Assembly (NCBI GenBank): GCA_032718475.1 | Contig: JAUCBJ010002722.1 | Location: 1-64,000, forward strand | DNA from: Nemertoderma westbladi | Taxonomy: Eukaryota; Xenacoelomorpha; Nemertodermatida; Nemertodermatidae | Direction of reading: 5' to 3' | DNA: 64,000 bases | Shown: positions 44,740 to 56,453 of the stretch, piece by piece | How the letters are laid out: the number at the start of each line of letters is the position of its first letter | Position numbering within the stretch: the first letter of the stretch is position 1 | The notes under the pieces: model-generated | Database searches by the model: none | Seen by the model: only the letters and a program-made list of their open reading frames with translations | What the model was told of the DNA's origin: nothing | Translations under genes and position numbers: made by a program

Positions 44740-45720
44740 CCTAATGTTCCCCAGTCCTGGTCTTAGTTCCGTAGTGTCGGTGTCGGTCGACCCTGTCGCG
44801 TGTCCGTTCCACCCCTCACGAACCCCGAAGGGAACGATCATCGAGAACCAGCACGGCTTGGCTAAGGGTCGGTCCAGTCGGTAGACTCTGTCGCGTATCC
44901 GTACCACCCCTCTCGAACCCCGAAGGGATCGGTCATCGAGAACCAGTACGGCTTGGCTAGGAGTCTGTCGTGTCGGTGGACCCATTCGCGTGTCCGTCCC
45001 ACCCCTCACGAACCCCGAAGGGTTCGATCATCGAGAACCAGTACGGCTTGGCTAGGGGTCCGTCGGTTCATCGCAGAAACCCAACCACCTAGGCTTTCCG
45101 AGTCCCTTTCAGGCTCGTAGTCGCTTCGGCAGCCGAGAAACTGCTCCGAACAGTTGGTAGGCCAGTAAAGTCTGTCCTTTGTCTTTCGACCCCTTCGCGT
45201 GTCCGTCCCACCCCTCACGAACCCCGAAGGGAACGATCATCGAGAACCAGTATGGCTTGGCTAAGGGGTCTGTCGTCGGTCCCGTCGCAAATCCCCGGTA
45301 CAAGCGGTCAGCGTTCCGAGTTCTTTTCAGTCTCGTAGTAACTGCTGTTGACCGGAGACCGCCAAGGGCAGTCCTCGTCAAACCCGTCCTGTGGCCAGCC
45401 CTTTCGCATGTCCGTCCCACCCCTCGCGAACCCCGAAGGGATCGGTCATCGAGAACCAGTACGGCTTAGCTCAGGGGGCAGTCGTTAGCCGGCCACCCTT
45501 TCGCATGTCCGTCCCACCCCTCGCGAACCCCGAAGGGATCGGTCATCGAGAACCAGTACGGCTTAGCTACTAAGGGGCTGTCGTTTCCCGTCGCAAATCC
45601 CTGACACAAGCAGTCAGCGTTCCGAGTTCTTTTCAGTCTCGTAATAACTGCTGTTGGCCAGGGACCGCTAAGGGCAGTCCTTGTCCTTTAGGCCTGGCGC
45701 AATACCAAATCCACCCCTAC
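44740..45720 (+). repeat. GC-rich tandem array, about six 80-bp units
   Basis: Units share TGTCCGTCCCACCCCTC, CGAACCCCGAAGGG and GATCATCGAGAACCAG. They begin near 44797, 44893, 44986, 45198, 45410 and 45510, so spacing is irregular; a second repeated block (TCGTAGTAACTGCTGTTG-like) sits at about 45290-45400 and 45590-45690. GGTTCGATCATCGAGAACC in the third unit can fold into a hairpin. Open frames through it are a by-product of the repeat. Confidence 0.75.
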
Positions 45721-45988
45721 AGGCAGCAGGAAGTTGGCCAGGGCCTAATAGTACTCAGGCTAACCTGAATACTGCTTGAATTTTCCATCCCCCCCCCGGC
45801 CCTTATAACTATGAAATTATTCCCGTACCCTGTAAGTCGCCCCAAAGTTTGCCCATAAATCGCCCCCAGTTTATTGAATGTGCCCAAAACCCATGGTCCC
45901 GCACCCAGTAGTAATATCGGAATAATCAATTTTAATAAATACAAAAAATATTCAACTCGCGTTATGGAAAGTTGAAATACCGCGAACA

Positions 45989-46284
45989 AAAACGATACGA
46001 TTTTGACCAAACCATACCACCAAAAGAAAGATAATTTAAAATTTAGTTGCGATTAATATGTCGCTATATTAATATTGCTTTTTACTATTATTAATAACAC
46101 TGATTAGACAACATTACTGGCCGCGGTAGGAGGATTACCGATTGCAGTATTTGTGTGCAGGCTGCGAGCCTTCGATGTTGAACGCTGTTAGCAACGTACC
46201 ACCTATTAATTAGGTCCGAGTATTTAGAGCTGCAGTAGTTCCAGTACTCCTCTACGGGAGTCCATGCTGGGCTCTAACTGCTGA
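45989..46284 (+). repeat. Segment A, first copy
   Basis: 296 bp repeated at 47165-47460 with about two differences. The last 75 bases are the start of a LINE B fragment. Copy B lies between the two A copies. Confidence 0.85.
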
Positions 46285-46532
46285 TCATCATACTGATTTG
46301 AATATCCCCTTAGCTGGTATGTGAAATCACCGCAGACAGAACAATTCACCTGGATTTTATCCTCATGAGATTCAAAACGGTTGACTTCTGTATACCTTCC
46401 CACTGTTGCTTCATATTCATTTTGCAGATCATTATTTCTTGAAGCAAATGTCCACTTTGTACCGACAGGACATTCAAAGCTCCATGTGATTCCTATGAGA
46501 ACTGATGCATATGCGGCTGAAAGTAATTGCAT
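46285..46532 (-). pseudogene. Truncated copy of the secreted-protein gene
   Basis: Keeps the signal peptide and about the first 82 codons, with one visible residue change (Ala to Thr near 48), then runs into LINE B sequence and stops after about 20 foreign residues. Not expected to work. Confidence 0.8.
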
Positions 46533-47169
46533 AATTACATACTTATAAATTCACATCTCATTTAATCCAATGCCAGAGAGTGAATGAATAGAGAGGGTTC
46601 TCAGTTCTTGAAGCACTTGGTAGTGTGTAGTATGTCTATGCCCCTAAGTTCTCTTTTTGGACTGCGCCACAATGCTGAAGCCAAATATGATTATTTTAAT
46701 TATAATGATTTTTATATACAATGCATGCCATTATAAATAATACTATTAATGTCTGTAATGAATAAGGGAGAGTCTTATTCTAATCGAGTTTCGGGATTCT
46801 ATCTATAATTATTAACCTTTTGTGGCATTTCTCAAAACATTAATTCTCTACTGTGCGGCCACTAACTCTCCACTGTACATCCCTAAACCAAGATAGGGGA
46901 GGGGTATATTTAATATGCGGGAGTAACTATATTGTAGTCGCTTTCTCTCGAATTAAGCAAATTTTAATATAATTCCATTTTTATGAAGAAGTACCTTAAA
47001 TATCTGATATAAACTTGCAATTATCTCAAATAATAGTACAATGTTCATAATGAACTATTGAATAGACCCAAACAATGCAAATAAATTTTTTTCTCCAACT
47101 TATCCCGTTGGTCGGTATACTACACGAATCTGGACCGAACTATGAAACGAACAGAACTGGATATAAAAC
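46285..47169 (-). repeat. Inserted copy of segment B
   Basis: Copy of 43510-44394. The left junction shares CTGA with the source and the right junction shares AAAAC, so both joins have microhomology. Confidence 0.85.
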
Positions 47170-47460
47170 GATACGATTTTGACCAAACCATACCACCAAA
47201 AGAAAGATAATTTAAAATTTAGTTGCGATTAATATGTCGCTATATTAATATTGCTTTTTACTATTATTAATAACACTGATTAGACAACATTACTGGCCGC
47301 GGTAGGAGGATTACCGATTGCAGTATTTGTGTGCAGGCTGCGAGCCTTCGATGTTGAACGCTGTTAGCAACGTACCACCTATTAATAAGGTCCGAGTATT
47401 TAGAGCAGCAGTAGTTCCAGTACTCCTCTACGGGAGTCCATGCTGGGCTCTAACTGCTGA
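47165..47460 (+). repeat. Segment A, second copy
   Basis: Continues directly into the rest of the LINE B fragment, so this copy marks the original downstream context. Confidence 0.8.
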
Positions 47461-47870
47461 GGACACCAAATCTCTGGATGGCACATTCACAAGAATGCTA
47501 CGCCGGGTTCATTGTGTCAAGTACAATGCACACATTTCCAACCAGACACTATATAACATTGGAGGTGTTTCATTGGTTCCCCCAAGCTTGACACTAGAAC
47601 AAAATCGCCTCCGCTTTGCAGGACATTGCTTTCGCCGTGAGGACCAACCAGTGCATAATCTTGTACTTTGGCAGCCTCATGGAGTGAATAAGCATGGTGG
47701 ACAGCCCATGACTTTCTTGAGACGCACCTAAAGAACACTGGCCTTGAAGATGCGGATGATCTAGCAAATGTCATGGGTGATTGTGGCGGTGCAATTTTGT
47801 CGATAAGCCAGCACAGCATTCTTAAAAATGCAGCTGCAATGCAGCATGCCGATCCTAGTAGTAGTAATAA
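47389..47870 (+). pseudogene. LINE B, strongly 5'-truncated copy
   Basis: Starts at the codons for VRVFRAAVVPVLLYGSPCWA, follows LINE B through RLRFAGHCFRREDQ, then shifts frame at about 47730 and ends in the shared tail GCCGATCCTAGTAGTAGT. The catalytic region is absent. Confidence 0.75.
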
Positions 47871-49580
47871 GTTGCAAGTCAGTATTAAATTAGAGCTGAC
47901 AAGCTATTCTCGCTGCTACCCGGCCCTCGGTTGTTGTTGTTGTTCTGTTGGTGATCCCCAGTTAATCAGATGAATCAGTCTAGTTGGTTGGTTCGTCGTT
48001 TTGTCAGTAGGTCTTTCATTTGGTTGGATGTCACATGTCAGGTCAGTTCTACTGTACTGGCTCAATGGTTGGTAGGCCCACTTTAAGAAGCTCCTGAACA
48101 ATGGCAGTGTGACATGTGACAATGACCTAATAGCTTTAACTTTGTGATACAACATTGTGTGTCTAAATCTGTAGGCCTATCACCCATTGGTGATCTCCTT
48201 TGCCACGTCAAGACTGCTGCAAAGAGCAATGTTAGTTGGTCATTTAAAAAGACATATCAATATTTTTATTTTATGAAACACATCTATATATCATATGGTG
48301 CAAATTTTCTTGACCACAAAAATAGAAATTATGGAAATCCTCCTACAGCTATGTAGATTTTCAATCGAAAAATTAGATTTTCTTAAAAAGATTTTATTCC
48401 CCTTGCTCCAAATCACCTCGACCAGAGTGCAGTGGCAGGCCTCAATGTAGTTGAGGAGGCAGAGAACTTAAAGATCAGGACATATGAGGAACTGGTTGAC
48501 CGGTGCTACAACCAGTGGCCTTTGGTTGACCCGGCCCTGAGACGACTGCATTCCTAAAGGTAGTTGAAAACCACCTCCGGTGAGACACCCAGGGGCCATG
48601 CTCCCACCTGGTTCTCCCCCAACGTCTCCTCATTATCATTCTGATCGGCAATACAGCCTCTATCCTGGGTACCATGGACCCATTCTCTCAGGCGGCGTTC
48701 TCTATGAGGTCCTGTCCACCCCTCCCACACCCGCTAACAACACGGGATAGACTATTTGTTATTCCTTTTTTTATGTGTTTGTATTATTTTGTTTTGTACA
48801 TATATATTCAATCATATAGATTTTGCAGTTTTGATATTATTTTTTAGATATTTTTATATTTTTTTATATTTTTATATATTATATATTTTTAAGGTATAAT
48901 TGATTACCCTAGTTAATTAGACCAATTAGCGCCCTGACACTCAATGGGTGTTAGTTGGGTCTAACTGTCACCGAGCCATGCAAAGGGTGTCATTAAGTGA
49001 CACCTCTTCCCTTTTATTTAATGGTATTTATTTATTTGTATCAAATTAATTCTATTCATTTTTACTTTATTTAATTTATAATTTGATTTCTATTTTTAGA
49101 TTTACCAATATCCCAAAACAGAAGTAATTATAAAAACCAATTAGATGTTAGAGATCGATCCATATGATGTCAACAATGGCGCCGCGCCACCCGTCTACCG
49201 TTTAAACGATATGGCGCCAATGATCATGTCGTAGGATTAACTTATCATAAGCAACTAGTAAGTATTATGGAGTTAATGCTAGTGAAAGGGATTAAACTTA
49301 AAGCATAGATGTCAGATCAAGCAAGATGTTACCACAGGCTATACTAAACCTAATTACTCTGTTGTGGTCCCACTTTGATGACATCATCACTGGCATCACT
49401 TTGGCTGTTATTGAAAACACTAGGGAAGCTATAACACACCTCCCATGACGTCAACAAAGGTGCTTCCTTATTGGATGAAATTATATATTTACTCCCTTCG
49501 CATTCTCATTGGCTATTCCAAATTAAGGTTCCTATAATCCGCTATAATAGCTCCCTGTTTACCACCTCCCCTTTCATTGT
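47871..49580. other. No gene recognised; AT-rich with one hairpin
   Basis: Contains short open frames without support and a GT-rich patch (47927-47948). A perfect 7-bp stem with 5-base loop, GGTGTCA-TTAAG-TGACACC, lies at 48986-49004. TGGCGCC words near 49178 and 49213 flank a CG-rich patch. Confidence 0.4.
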
Positions 49581-49659
49581 CTAATTTTTATTGTTTAAAA
49601 GTTTAGTTATTTTTCTTAAAAGTATTTATTTATTTCCTAAAACGAGTTACTTATTCACG

Positions 49660-49854
49660 ATGGCACAAATGGAAATCAACTATTCAAACAACGAAATAGT
49701 TTGCACTGAGAATCAGTTTACACCACTAGACAACTCGTTTGAGTTTTGTTTCGACTCGTCAAACAAACTTACCGTTAACGATAAATACAACTTTAAACCA
49801 ACCCATTCCAAATCCGGCAAACTACGCTCACTTTGTATTACGCGCCTGCTATGA
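49660..49854 (+). CDS. Small hypothetical protein or first exon
   Basis: A 64-residue frame from a good start context (CACGATGG), hydrophilic, starting MAQMEINYSNNEIVCTENQF. Upstream are TATAATCCGC and TATAATAGC (about 49535-49550), a pyrimidine-rich possible initiator and a plausible 5' UTR. It may be the first exon of a host gene interrupted downstream by the gypsy element, or chance. I do not recognise it. Confidence 0.3.
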   Translation: MAQMEINYSNNEIVCTENQFTPLDNSFEFCFDSSNKLTVNDKYNFKPTHSKSGKLRSLCITRLL

Positions 49855-49974
49855 ACTACATGATGGACATTACCAAACTCTCGATAATAATAAACTTATT
49901 AATAATTATTAAATAAACTTATTAATACTGCATGCATATTTAAAGCAATCTCCCAATGGACAGTCTATGCTTAC

Positions 49975-50197
49975 AGCGCCACTATATGTACTGTTATAGC
50001 TTGACTTTGTACTGGACCTAAGTCCATGTTAATCCCCTGTCTGTTGACCTACTGACCTACCGGTATCCTATTCAGTGTTTGGTATTTGGTGTCTCATCTG
50101 CATTGTTTTACCTATTAGCAATATATATATGCATATCGTTTACCGCATCAGTTGATCCTGTTATTTCTGTATTTACCTATCTGGCTGATGATTGGCG
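49975..50197 (+). repeat. 5' LTR of the gypsy element
   Basis: Begins AGCGCCACTATATG (the 3' LTR has TGCGCCAGTATATG) and ends TGATGATTGGCG. In the 3' LTR the ends form the inverted pair TGCGCCA/TGGCGCA; this copy has lost the terminal CA. Confidence 0.8.
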
Positions 50198-50209
50198 TGG
50201 TGGCAGCGG
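50198..50209 (+). other. Primer binding site
   Basis: TGGTGGCAGCGG directly after the LTR has the TGG start expected of a site pairing with a tRNA 3' CCA end. The tRNA was not identified. Confidence 0.65.
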
Positions 50210-50494
50210 TGCTTTCATCACTCACATCCTGACGTCTTCTAGTTAACATAATTTTACCGACACCAACTCCAGACAGCCTGACAGCGTTACCACTTCACTT
50301 ACAGACTTACCGGTACCAAAGTACAGAAGTGACCCAGTGACCTACAGACCTAGGCCACCCGGTCTGCCGGTAGAAGACTGACAGTGTGCGCAGCTCGTCA
50401 TACTTCTGCTGTACCTGTGTACCTGTACCATATACCACTAGGGAATTTCTGAACTCTAGAACCTAGGCCTACCAGCCTACTACTGTACTACAAT

Positions 50495-53400
50495 ATGGCT
50501 ACCAGTTCCAGTACTGGTACACTGCGAGCCCCAAAGTTATTACCGCTCTCCAAAACCGAAAACATTAACACATTCGAAACATGGAGACAAACACTTACAT
50601 ACATATTGGCTCTGGACAAAGAATTCGCCCCGTTCACACTGGACACAGCGCAATGGGAAAAGAAATCTCGTGCCCATCCACATAGAGGTTTGGTTGATGA
50701 TGGAAACTCAATTCCTACCGAGAAACGACGGACAGCAGAACAAAAAGTCGCAACGCTAGATCTTCTACTGGGGCAAATTGCGAACTATGCCCCGGTTATA
50801 TCCCGCAATACCATTGTCAGAGACTCCACCTCATTAACCTCTATCTGGCAACAACTACGCCTACACTACGGATTTCAAACCTCTGGCGCCCATTTCATTG
50901 ACTTGGTCTCCATCAAACTTGAGCATGAAGAGAGGCCTGAAGATCTCTATCAACGACTCGTGGCTCTCATTGACGATAACCTACTGAAACAAGGCAGCGG
51001 AATTAGCCATCATGGCACAATCGTAGTTGAAGATGAGGAGCTGTCACTGTCTATGGAGAACTTTATTGTCCTCACATGGCTATGTTTGATACACTCTGAC
51101 TTACCGAAATTAGTCAAGCAGCGCTATGGGACGGAACTTCGCTCAGAACATTAGCGTCTATTAAACCAGAAATTTCACAAGCACTTACATCTCTCCTTGA
51201 TGAGTTACATTCAGGTGAAGAAATCCGGACCTTCCGCTCATACATTCCACCAGCTTATCCCAGTAGGGCCAACTCGCGCTCTAACCAACCTATGCGACCC
51301 AACACTCCGCAATCCGTGAATCAAACCCGTCATGTTCGTCAACCTCCAAATAAAAAGTGTCCTTTATGTCAACAAACTCGCCGTACCGACTTCAACCACT
51401 TCCTTAGCCGATGTCCTTTCCTTCCTGAACAGGATAAACGCTTCCTTGTGCGGGCACGTTCCATCACCATTTCCAACGATCCTCTCACAACCGAGGAGTT
51501 GTTCGAATCCGATTCTACCTTTAATAACAACCCGACCTTGGAAGACTATTTGGGTCCAGCGCATGATCCACATATTTCGAGAGTTAGTGTAATTCGTTCT
51601 CCATACTTGGATGTTACATACAATGAAGATAAACTACGTGTAGTCTTAGATTCTGGGGCAGAAACAAATTTAATTCTCGCATCCTTAGCAAGAAAACTCA
51701 ATGTTCCTATATACCCAAATGTAACCCAAGTGCCATCTCAGGCAGATGGGGTATCGGAAATGGGAGTGGTTGGTGAAACTACATTGATTTTTACTCATGG
51801 TAGGTTTTCATTTGAATTTAATGCACTAGTTGTTCAGAAACTTGGAACTGAAATCATTGCAGGTACACCCTTTTTGACTCAAAATAATATTACTGTACGT
51901 GCTGTACATTGTTTAGTTACCTTTTGTGATGGCTCTAGCTTTCAATACACTACTGTAGGGTGTGTAGGCCAAGGAAATGACCCAACAGTCCGAGTTGTTT
52001 CCTCTGTGATACGTGCTCCCCCCATATCTACTACAGTGTGGCCCAATGAGTGTCTAGAACTACCTCTCCCAAGTTCCCTATTAAAATTTAATGATATTTT
52101 TATAGAACCTCACTATACTTATACCACTAGTGACTCATCCCCTTGGCTCAGTCCAATGATGTTACCTATTAGTAATAATAGAGTGCGTATACCAAACTTA
52201 CAGCCCCACCCAGTCAGAATTCAACGCAATAGTCACATTTGCATTGCCACGGCATCGATCCCTGCCTCCAAGGCAGAACAGTCAGTCTGTCCCAAGAATT
52301 TTGACAGTCTACACCCAAAGCTGATATATCCATTGCCAAACTCTCTGCCATTGACATTGACTCAGATAACATGCTCAATGCGAATGAATGCCAGTTGCTA
52401 GAAGATACAACAGGCCGCCATAGCATTGTCTTTCAAGGTGATCTCCCAGGTTATAATGGGGCAGTAGGACCCTTCCAAGCCGTTATAAACATGGGCCCAG
52501 TTCAGCCCCCACAACGCAAAGGACATATATGGCCGCAAAAGCTTATTAGATCTGCAAGCAAAGTTTGATGAACTCGAAAATCTTGGTGTCTTTACAACCC
52601 CAGAGCTGGCCAATGTGTCCGTTGAATATCTCAATCCATCTTTCTTAGTTAAGAAAACAAGAGGAGGTCATCGCCTAGTCACAGCCTTTGCAGACGTCGG
52701 TCGCTATGCCAAACCTCAACCATCCCTGATGCCAGATGTAAACTCAACGTTAAAAGCAATTGCTCGATTCCGTTACCTCATTAAAACTGACCTAAGTATG
52801 GCCTTTTACCAAATTCCACTTCAGCAGGAGTCCATGAAGTACTGTGGAGTGGTCACACCATTCCGCGGAGTACGGGTCTATAAACGGTCAGCTATGGGCA
52901 TGCCGGGCAGTGAAACTGCTCTTGAGGAGCTAATGTGCCGAGTGTTGAGTGACCTACTTGTTAAAGGCATCGTTGTTAAAATTGCAGATGACCTCTACTG
53001 TGGTGGAGATACCATAAATGAACTTTCTGATAATTGACAGCTCTAGAAAAGTGTGATCTTCGTTTATCCCCCTCAAAAACAACAATTTGTCCCAAAACAA
53101 CTACTATATTAGGTTGGGTTTGGTCAAACGGCACTCTCTCTGCTTCTCCCCATATTACTTCTGCACTTGCTACATGTGTTCCCCCCACAAGGATTACAGG
53201 ATTACGATCTTTTATTGGTTCTTATAAAACACTCGCACGAGTTCTACCACAATGCTCTAGGTACATTGGACCATTAGATAACTTCATATCTAGCAGTTCA
53301 TCTTCCAAACCACTCAATTGGTCAGATGAAATGATTACCGTATTCAGACGTGCCCAAGCAGCTCTTAAAAATTGCAAACATATTGTCTTACCACGCCCCA

Positions 53401-55450
53401 GTGATGAGCTCTGGTTGTTGACAGATGCTGCATCCAGCACAGATGGCCTTGGTGCAGTATTGTATAGTCGAAGGGAGAACAAACTGCAAATCTCAGGCTA
53501 CTTTTCAGCCAAGCTACGCCAACACCAAAATATGTGGTTGCCCTGCGAACTTGAAGCCCGCGCTATATCAGCTTCGACAAACCATTTCGCCCCATATTTA
53601 ATCCAATCCATTCATCGCATTAGAGTTCTCACGGATAATAAACCATGTGTAGAAGCTTATGAGAAGCTATGTCGTGGACTATTTTCGTCTAGCCCAAGAG
53701 TCTCTTCCTTCCTATCAACAGTGAGCCAGTATCAGGTTAAACTCATTCATCTTCCTGGTGCTTCAAATCTAGCCGCTGACTTTTCTAGCAGAAATGCCCC
53801 TAGTTGTACTGAATCGAATTGTCAAATTTGCAAATTCATTGCTAGCTCTGTAGACTCCCCATTGATAAGACACACATATAGTAACCTCATCCATAAGAAT
53901 CGTATTTACACAAGTACTGATACCACAGGAAGTGATAATTGCAGTGCCATATACACTACTACAGTATCTTCTAATATAATGCATGTGCAGGATAATGAAC
54001 ATCCAGTCTATACAACTCGTTCAGCATGGTTTGATACCCAGAATGATTGTTCAGACCTACGCCGTGTACATGCACACTTGATTCAAGGCACACGGCCATC
54101 CAAGAAAGTTACCTCTCTACGTGATGTGAAACGATACCTTGGCGTGGCCTCTCTTTCAAAAGATTGTCTCGTAATTGTCCATCATGAAGAACCTTTTGTA
54201 GCCACGAAAGAATTAATAGTTGTTCCAAGATTTGCACTCAAAGGTCTTCTCATGGCCCTACATCTCCAACTTGGCCGTCCATCTTCTTTCCAATTAAAGA
54301 AAGTGGTCTCTCGGTATTTTTATGCCTTGGATTTGGAGTCATCCTTGGGATCTATCGCTCCCTCCTGCCATCAGTGTGCTTCATTACAACATGCTCCAAA
54401 ACGAGTCATACCACAGGCATCAGAGCCTCCTGTTGATGCAGTAGGTGTATCGTTTGCTGCTGACATAATTCGCCAACATAAACAAGTGCTATTAGTGTTA
54501 CAAGAGACCTCAACATCATTCACTTCTTCTTGTCTATTAACCGATGAACGTTCAGACACAATTCGTGATGGTTTAATACATCTTTCTGTTGGATTACATC
54601 CACTTGGTGGTCCACCTGCAGTTATCCGTGTTGATCCAGGTTTCAGTGCCCTTGTCAATAATAGCATTCTCTCTCAGCATAACATCAAAATTGTCATTGG
54701 CCAACATAAAAACACTAATAAAAACCCTGTAGCAGAGAGGGCAATCCAAGAGCTTGAATATGAATTCTTAAAATCTGATCCCTCAGTTGGTCCCATAACC
54801 CCAACATTCCTTGCACTAGCAGTTGCTCAGTTAAATTCCCGTATCCGAAGCCCAGGTTTTTCATCACGTGAGTTGTTTATGCAACATGACCAATTTGATA
54901 ATTCTCAGCTTCCAATCTGTGATTATAACATCATCCAGTCTCAGCATCAGCGACGTCACAATAATCATCAACCAAGTGCTGAGTCTAAGGCACCCCGAGC
55001 TAAACATTTTGAAACTCCTAAAATAGAGAGAGGCGACCTGGTATACCTTTACGGAGACTATAACAAGACTCATGCACGATCTCGTTACTTAGTTACAGAA
55101 ACTGAAGGGACTTGGTGTTACCTACGCAAATTCACGAGCAACCAGTTCAGAAAACGAAGCTATAAAGTTGCGATGTCTGAATGCTATAAAGTCCCTCACA
55201 TGAGATCAGAACACCAAGCTACACCAACTTCACACTATAATATAATTCTTCTAGCGACAGTGAAGTAGATGATACCATAGCACCTGAAACTCACTCTCAC
55301 TCTCAGTCAGGCGAAAGGAGCATAGACACTCCCGAACACCCAGCAATCGGTGTCCCAAATGAGCAATTCGAAGACAGTTCGATTTCCACTCATCCCAGTA
55401 GCGACCTTACATCACCCCCCACAAACTCAACAACCTTCGTCGCTCTGTAA
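50495..55450 (+). pseudogene. Ty3/gypsy gag-pol polyprotein, complete domain set, frameshifted
   Basis: Gag starts at 50495 in good context (CAATATGG) and runs to about 51150. After a frame change come a C2HC knuckle (CPLCQQTRR...HFLSRC, about 51357) and protease VVLDSGAETNLI (about 51640). RT begins near 52430 ([20 protein letters not shown]); motifs FYQIPL, AMGMPGS and the catalytic [10 protein letters not shown] (about 52977) are intact. From 53034 one 744-residue frame holds the RT thumb, RNase H (LLTDAASSTDGLGAVLYS; ADFSSRNAP) and integrase with an HHCC finger (HLQLGR...CHQC), then DDE candidates in FAADII, IRVDPGF and PVAERAI. An acidic C-terminal tail is reached by another shift at about 55240 and ends at 55450. 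Breaks lie near 51150, 52390, 52540, 53030 and 55240. Confidence 0.85.
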
Positions 55451-55760
55451 GGCTCTGAAAGCCCCCAAAATATTTAAAAGATTACGACCTTGGTTAAGTT
55501 AGCGAAATTAACTCCCCATCTATAATCCATCCCTACAGGTGTAAAGTGAATGTGAATAGTCAATACATTTACTAAGTCAAACTTTGTACCTATATATATA
55601 TATACAGTACCTTATGTATACATTATTTGAACCTACATATCTAAGTTGTTGGAGGTGGTGATGGTACTTTGCCCTTTTTTTTAGAATGAAAGTAGTATTT
55701 CTATTGTTCATTTATTAATTATAAGTATTATTTTTTTTGCACTTATTATGCGCGTATTTC

Positions 55761-55779
55761 AAAAGAAAGAAAAAGTAGT
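55761..55779 (+). other. Polypurine tract
   Basis: AAAAGAAAGAAAAAGTAGT, almost wholly purine, lies immediately before the 3' LTR. Confidence 0.7.
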
Positions 55780-56004
55780 TGCGCCAGTATATGTACTGTT
55801 ATAGCTTGACTTTGTACTGGACCTAAGTCCATGTTAATCCCCTGTCTGTTGTCCTACTGACCTACCGGTATCCTATTCAGTGTTTGGTATTTGGTGTCTC
55901 AACTGCGTTGTTTTACCTATTAGCAATATATATATGCATATCGTTTACCGCATCAGTTGATCCTGTTATTTCTGTATTTACCTATCTGGCTGATGATTGG
56001 CGCA
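55780..56004 (+). repeat. 3' LTR of the gypsy element
   Basis: 225 bp, TGCGCCA...TGGCGCA with perfect 7-bp inverted ends. It matches 49975-50197 with few changes (CCTACTGACC, CAACTGCGTTG against CATCTGCATTG). Confidence 0.85.
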
Positions 56005-56109
56005 GTACATTGTTTATTTAATAAAATTTTATAATTATTAAAGCCATGACCCTTTAAATAGGGGTTATCTTGGGAGCATGCAATCTCAATACTTATTTGG
56101 TCGATACAA

Positions 56110-56390
56110 ACTATGTTCCAACATGAACCCAAACAAAGAAAACACGAATTAGCTCATCGACCAAAATGAAAAAATAAAAAAAAATAAATGAAAAAAAAAT
56201 AAAATAATAATTTGTAAAAAATAAGTTGTAATAAAAAAATGAAAAATAAAAAAAAGCTAAAAAAATCAAAATATAATAATTTGTTAATTTGAAAAAAATA
56301 AGTTTTAATAAAAAAAAATAAGTTTTAATAAAAAAAATAAATAAAAAAATAATTTGTTAATTTGTAAAAATAATTTGTTAATAAGTTGTG
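56110..56390. repeat. A-rich low-complexity tract
   Basis: Runs of AAATAAAAAAA and AATTTGTTAATTTG repeats between the gypsy element and the hAT element. Confidence 0.7.
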
Positions 56391-56392
56391 GT

Positions 56393-56418
56393 CAGTGGCG
56401 TAAATTCTGGGGGGGGGG

Positions 56419-56453
<35 letters not shown>

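Larger units (their letters stand above)
49975..56004 (+). mobile_element. Nearly full-length Ty3/gypsy retrotransposon
   Basis: A 6.03-kb unit: LTRs of 223 and 225 bp, a TGG-type primer site, a gag-pol region and a purine tract before the 3' LTR. Flanking bases TTACA and GTACA are a possible, imperfect 5-bp target duplication. Several LTR differences and at least five frame breaks show it is older than the 12-kb element. Confidence 0.85.

Noticed and set aside
44740-45720. CRISPR-like array
   Set aside because: Eukaryotic context, irregular spacing, spacers similar to each other and no cas genes; it is a GC-rich minisatellite.
47517-47819. 100-residue minus-strand ORF over the LINE B copy
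   Set aside because: Antisense shadow of the LINE RT C-terminus; the real LINE frame is on the plus strand.
48986-49004. Histone-type 3' stem-loop
   Set aside because: Stem GGTGTCA with loop TTAAG does not match the conserved histone stem-loop and no histone gene is near.
49178-49220. TGGCGCC words as a CpG-island promoter
   Set aside because: Too short and isolated in AT-rich DNA; no supported transcript start follows closely.
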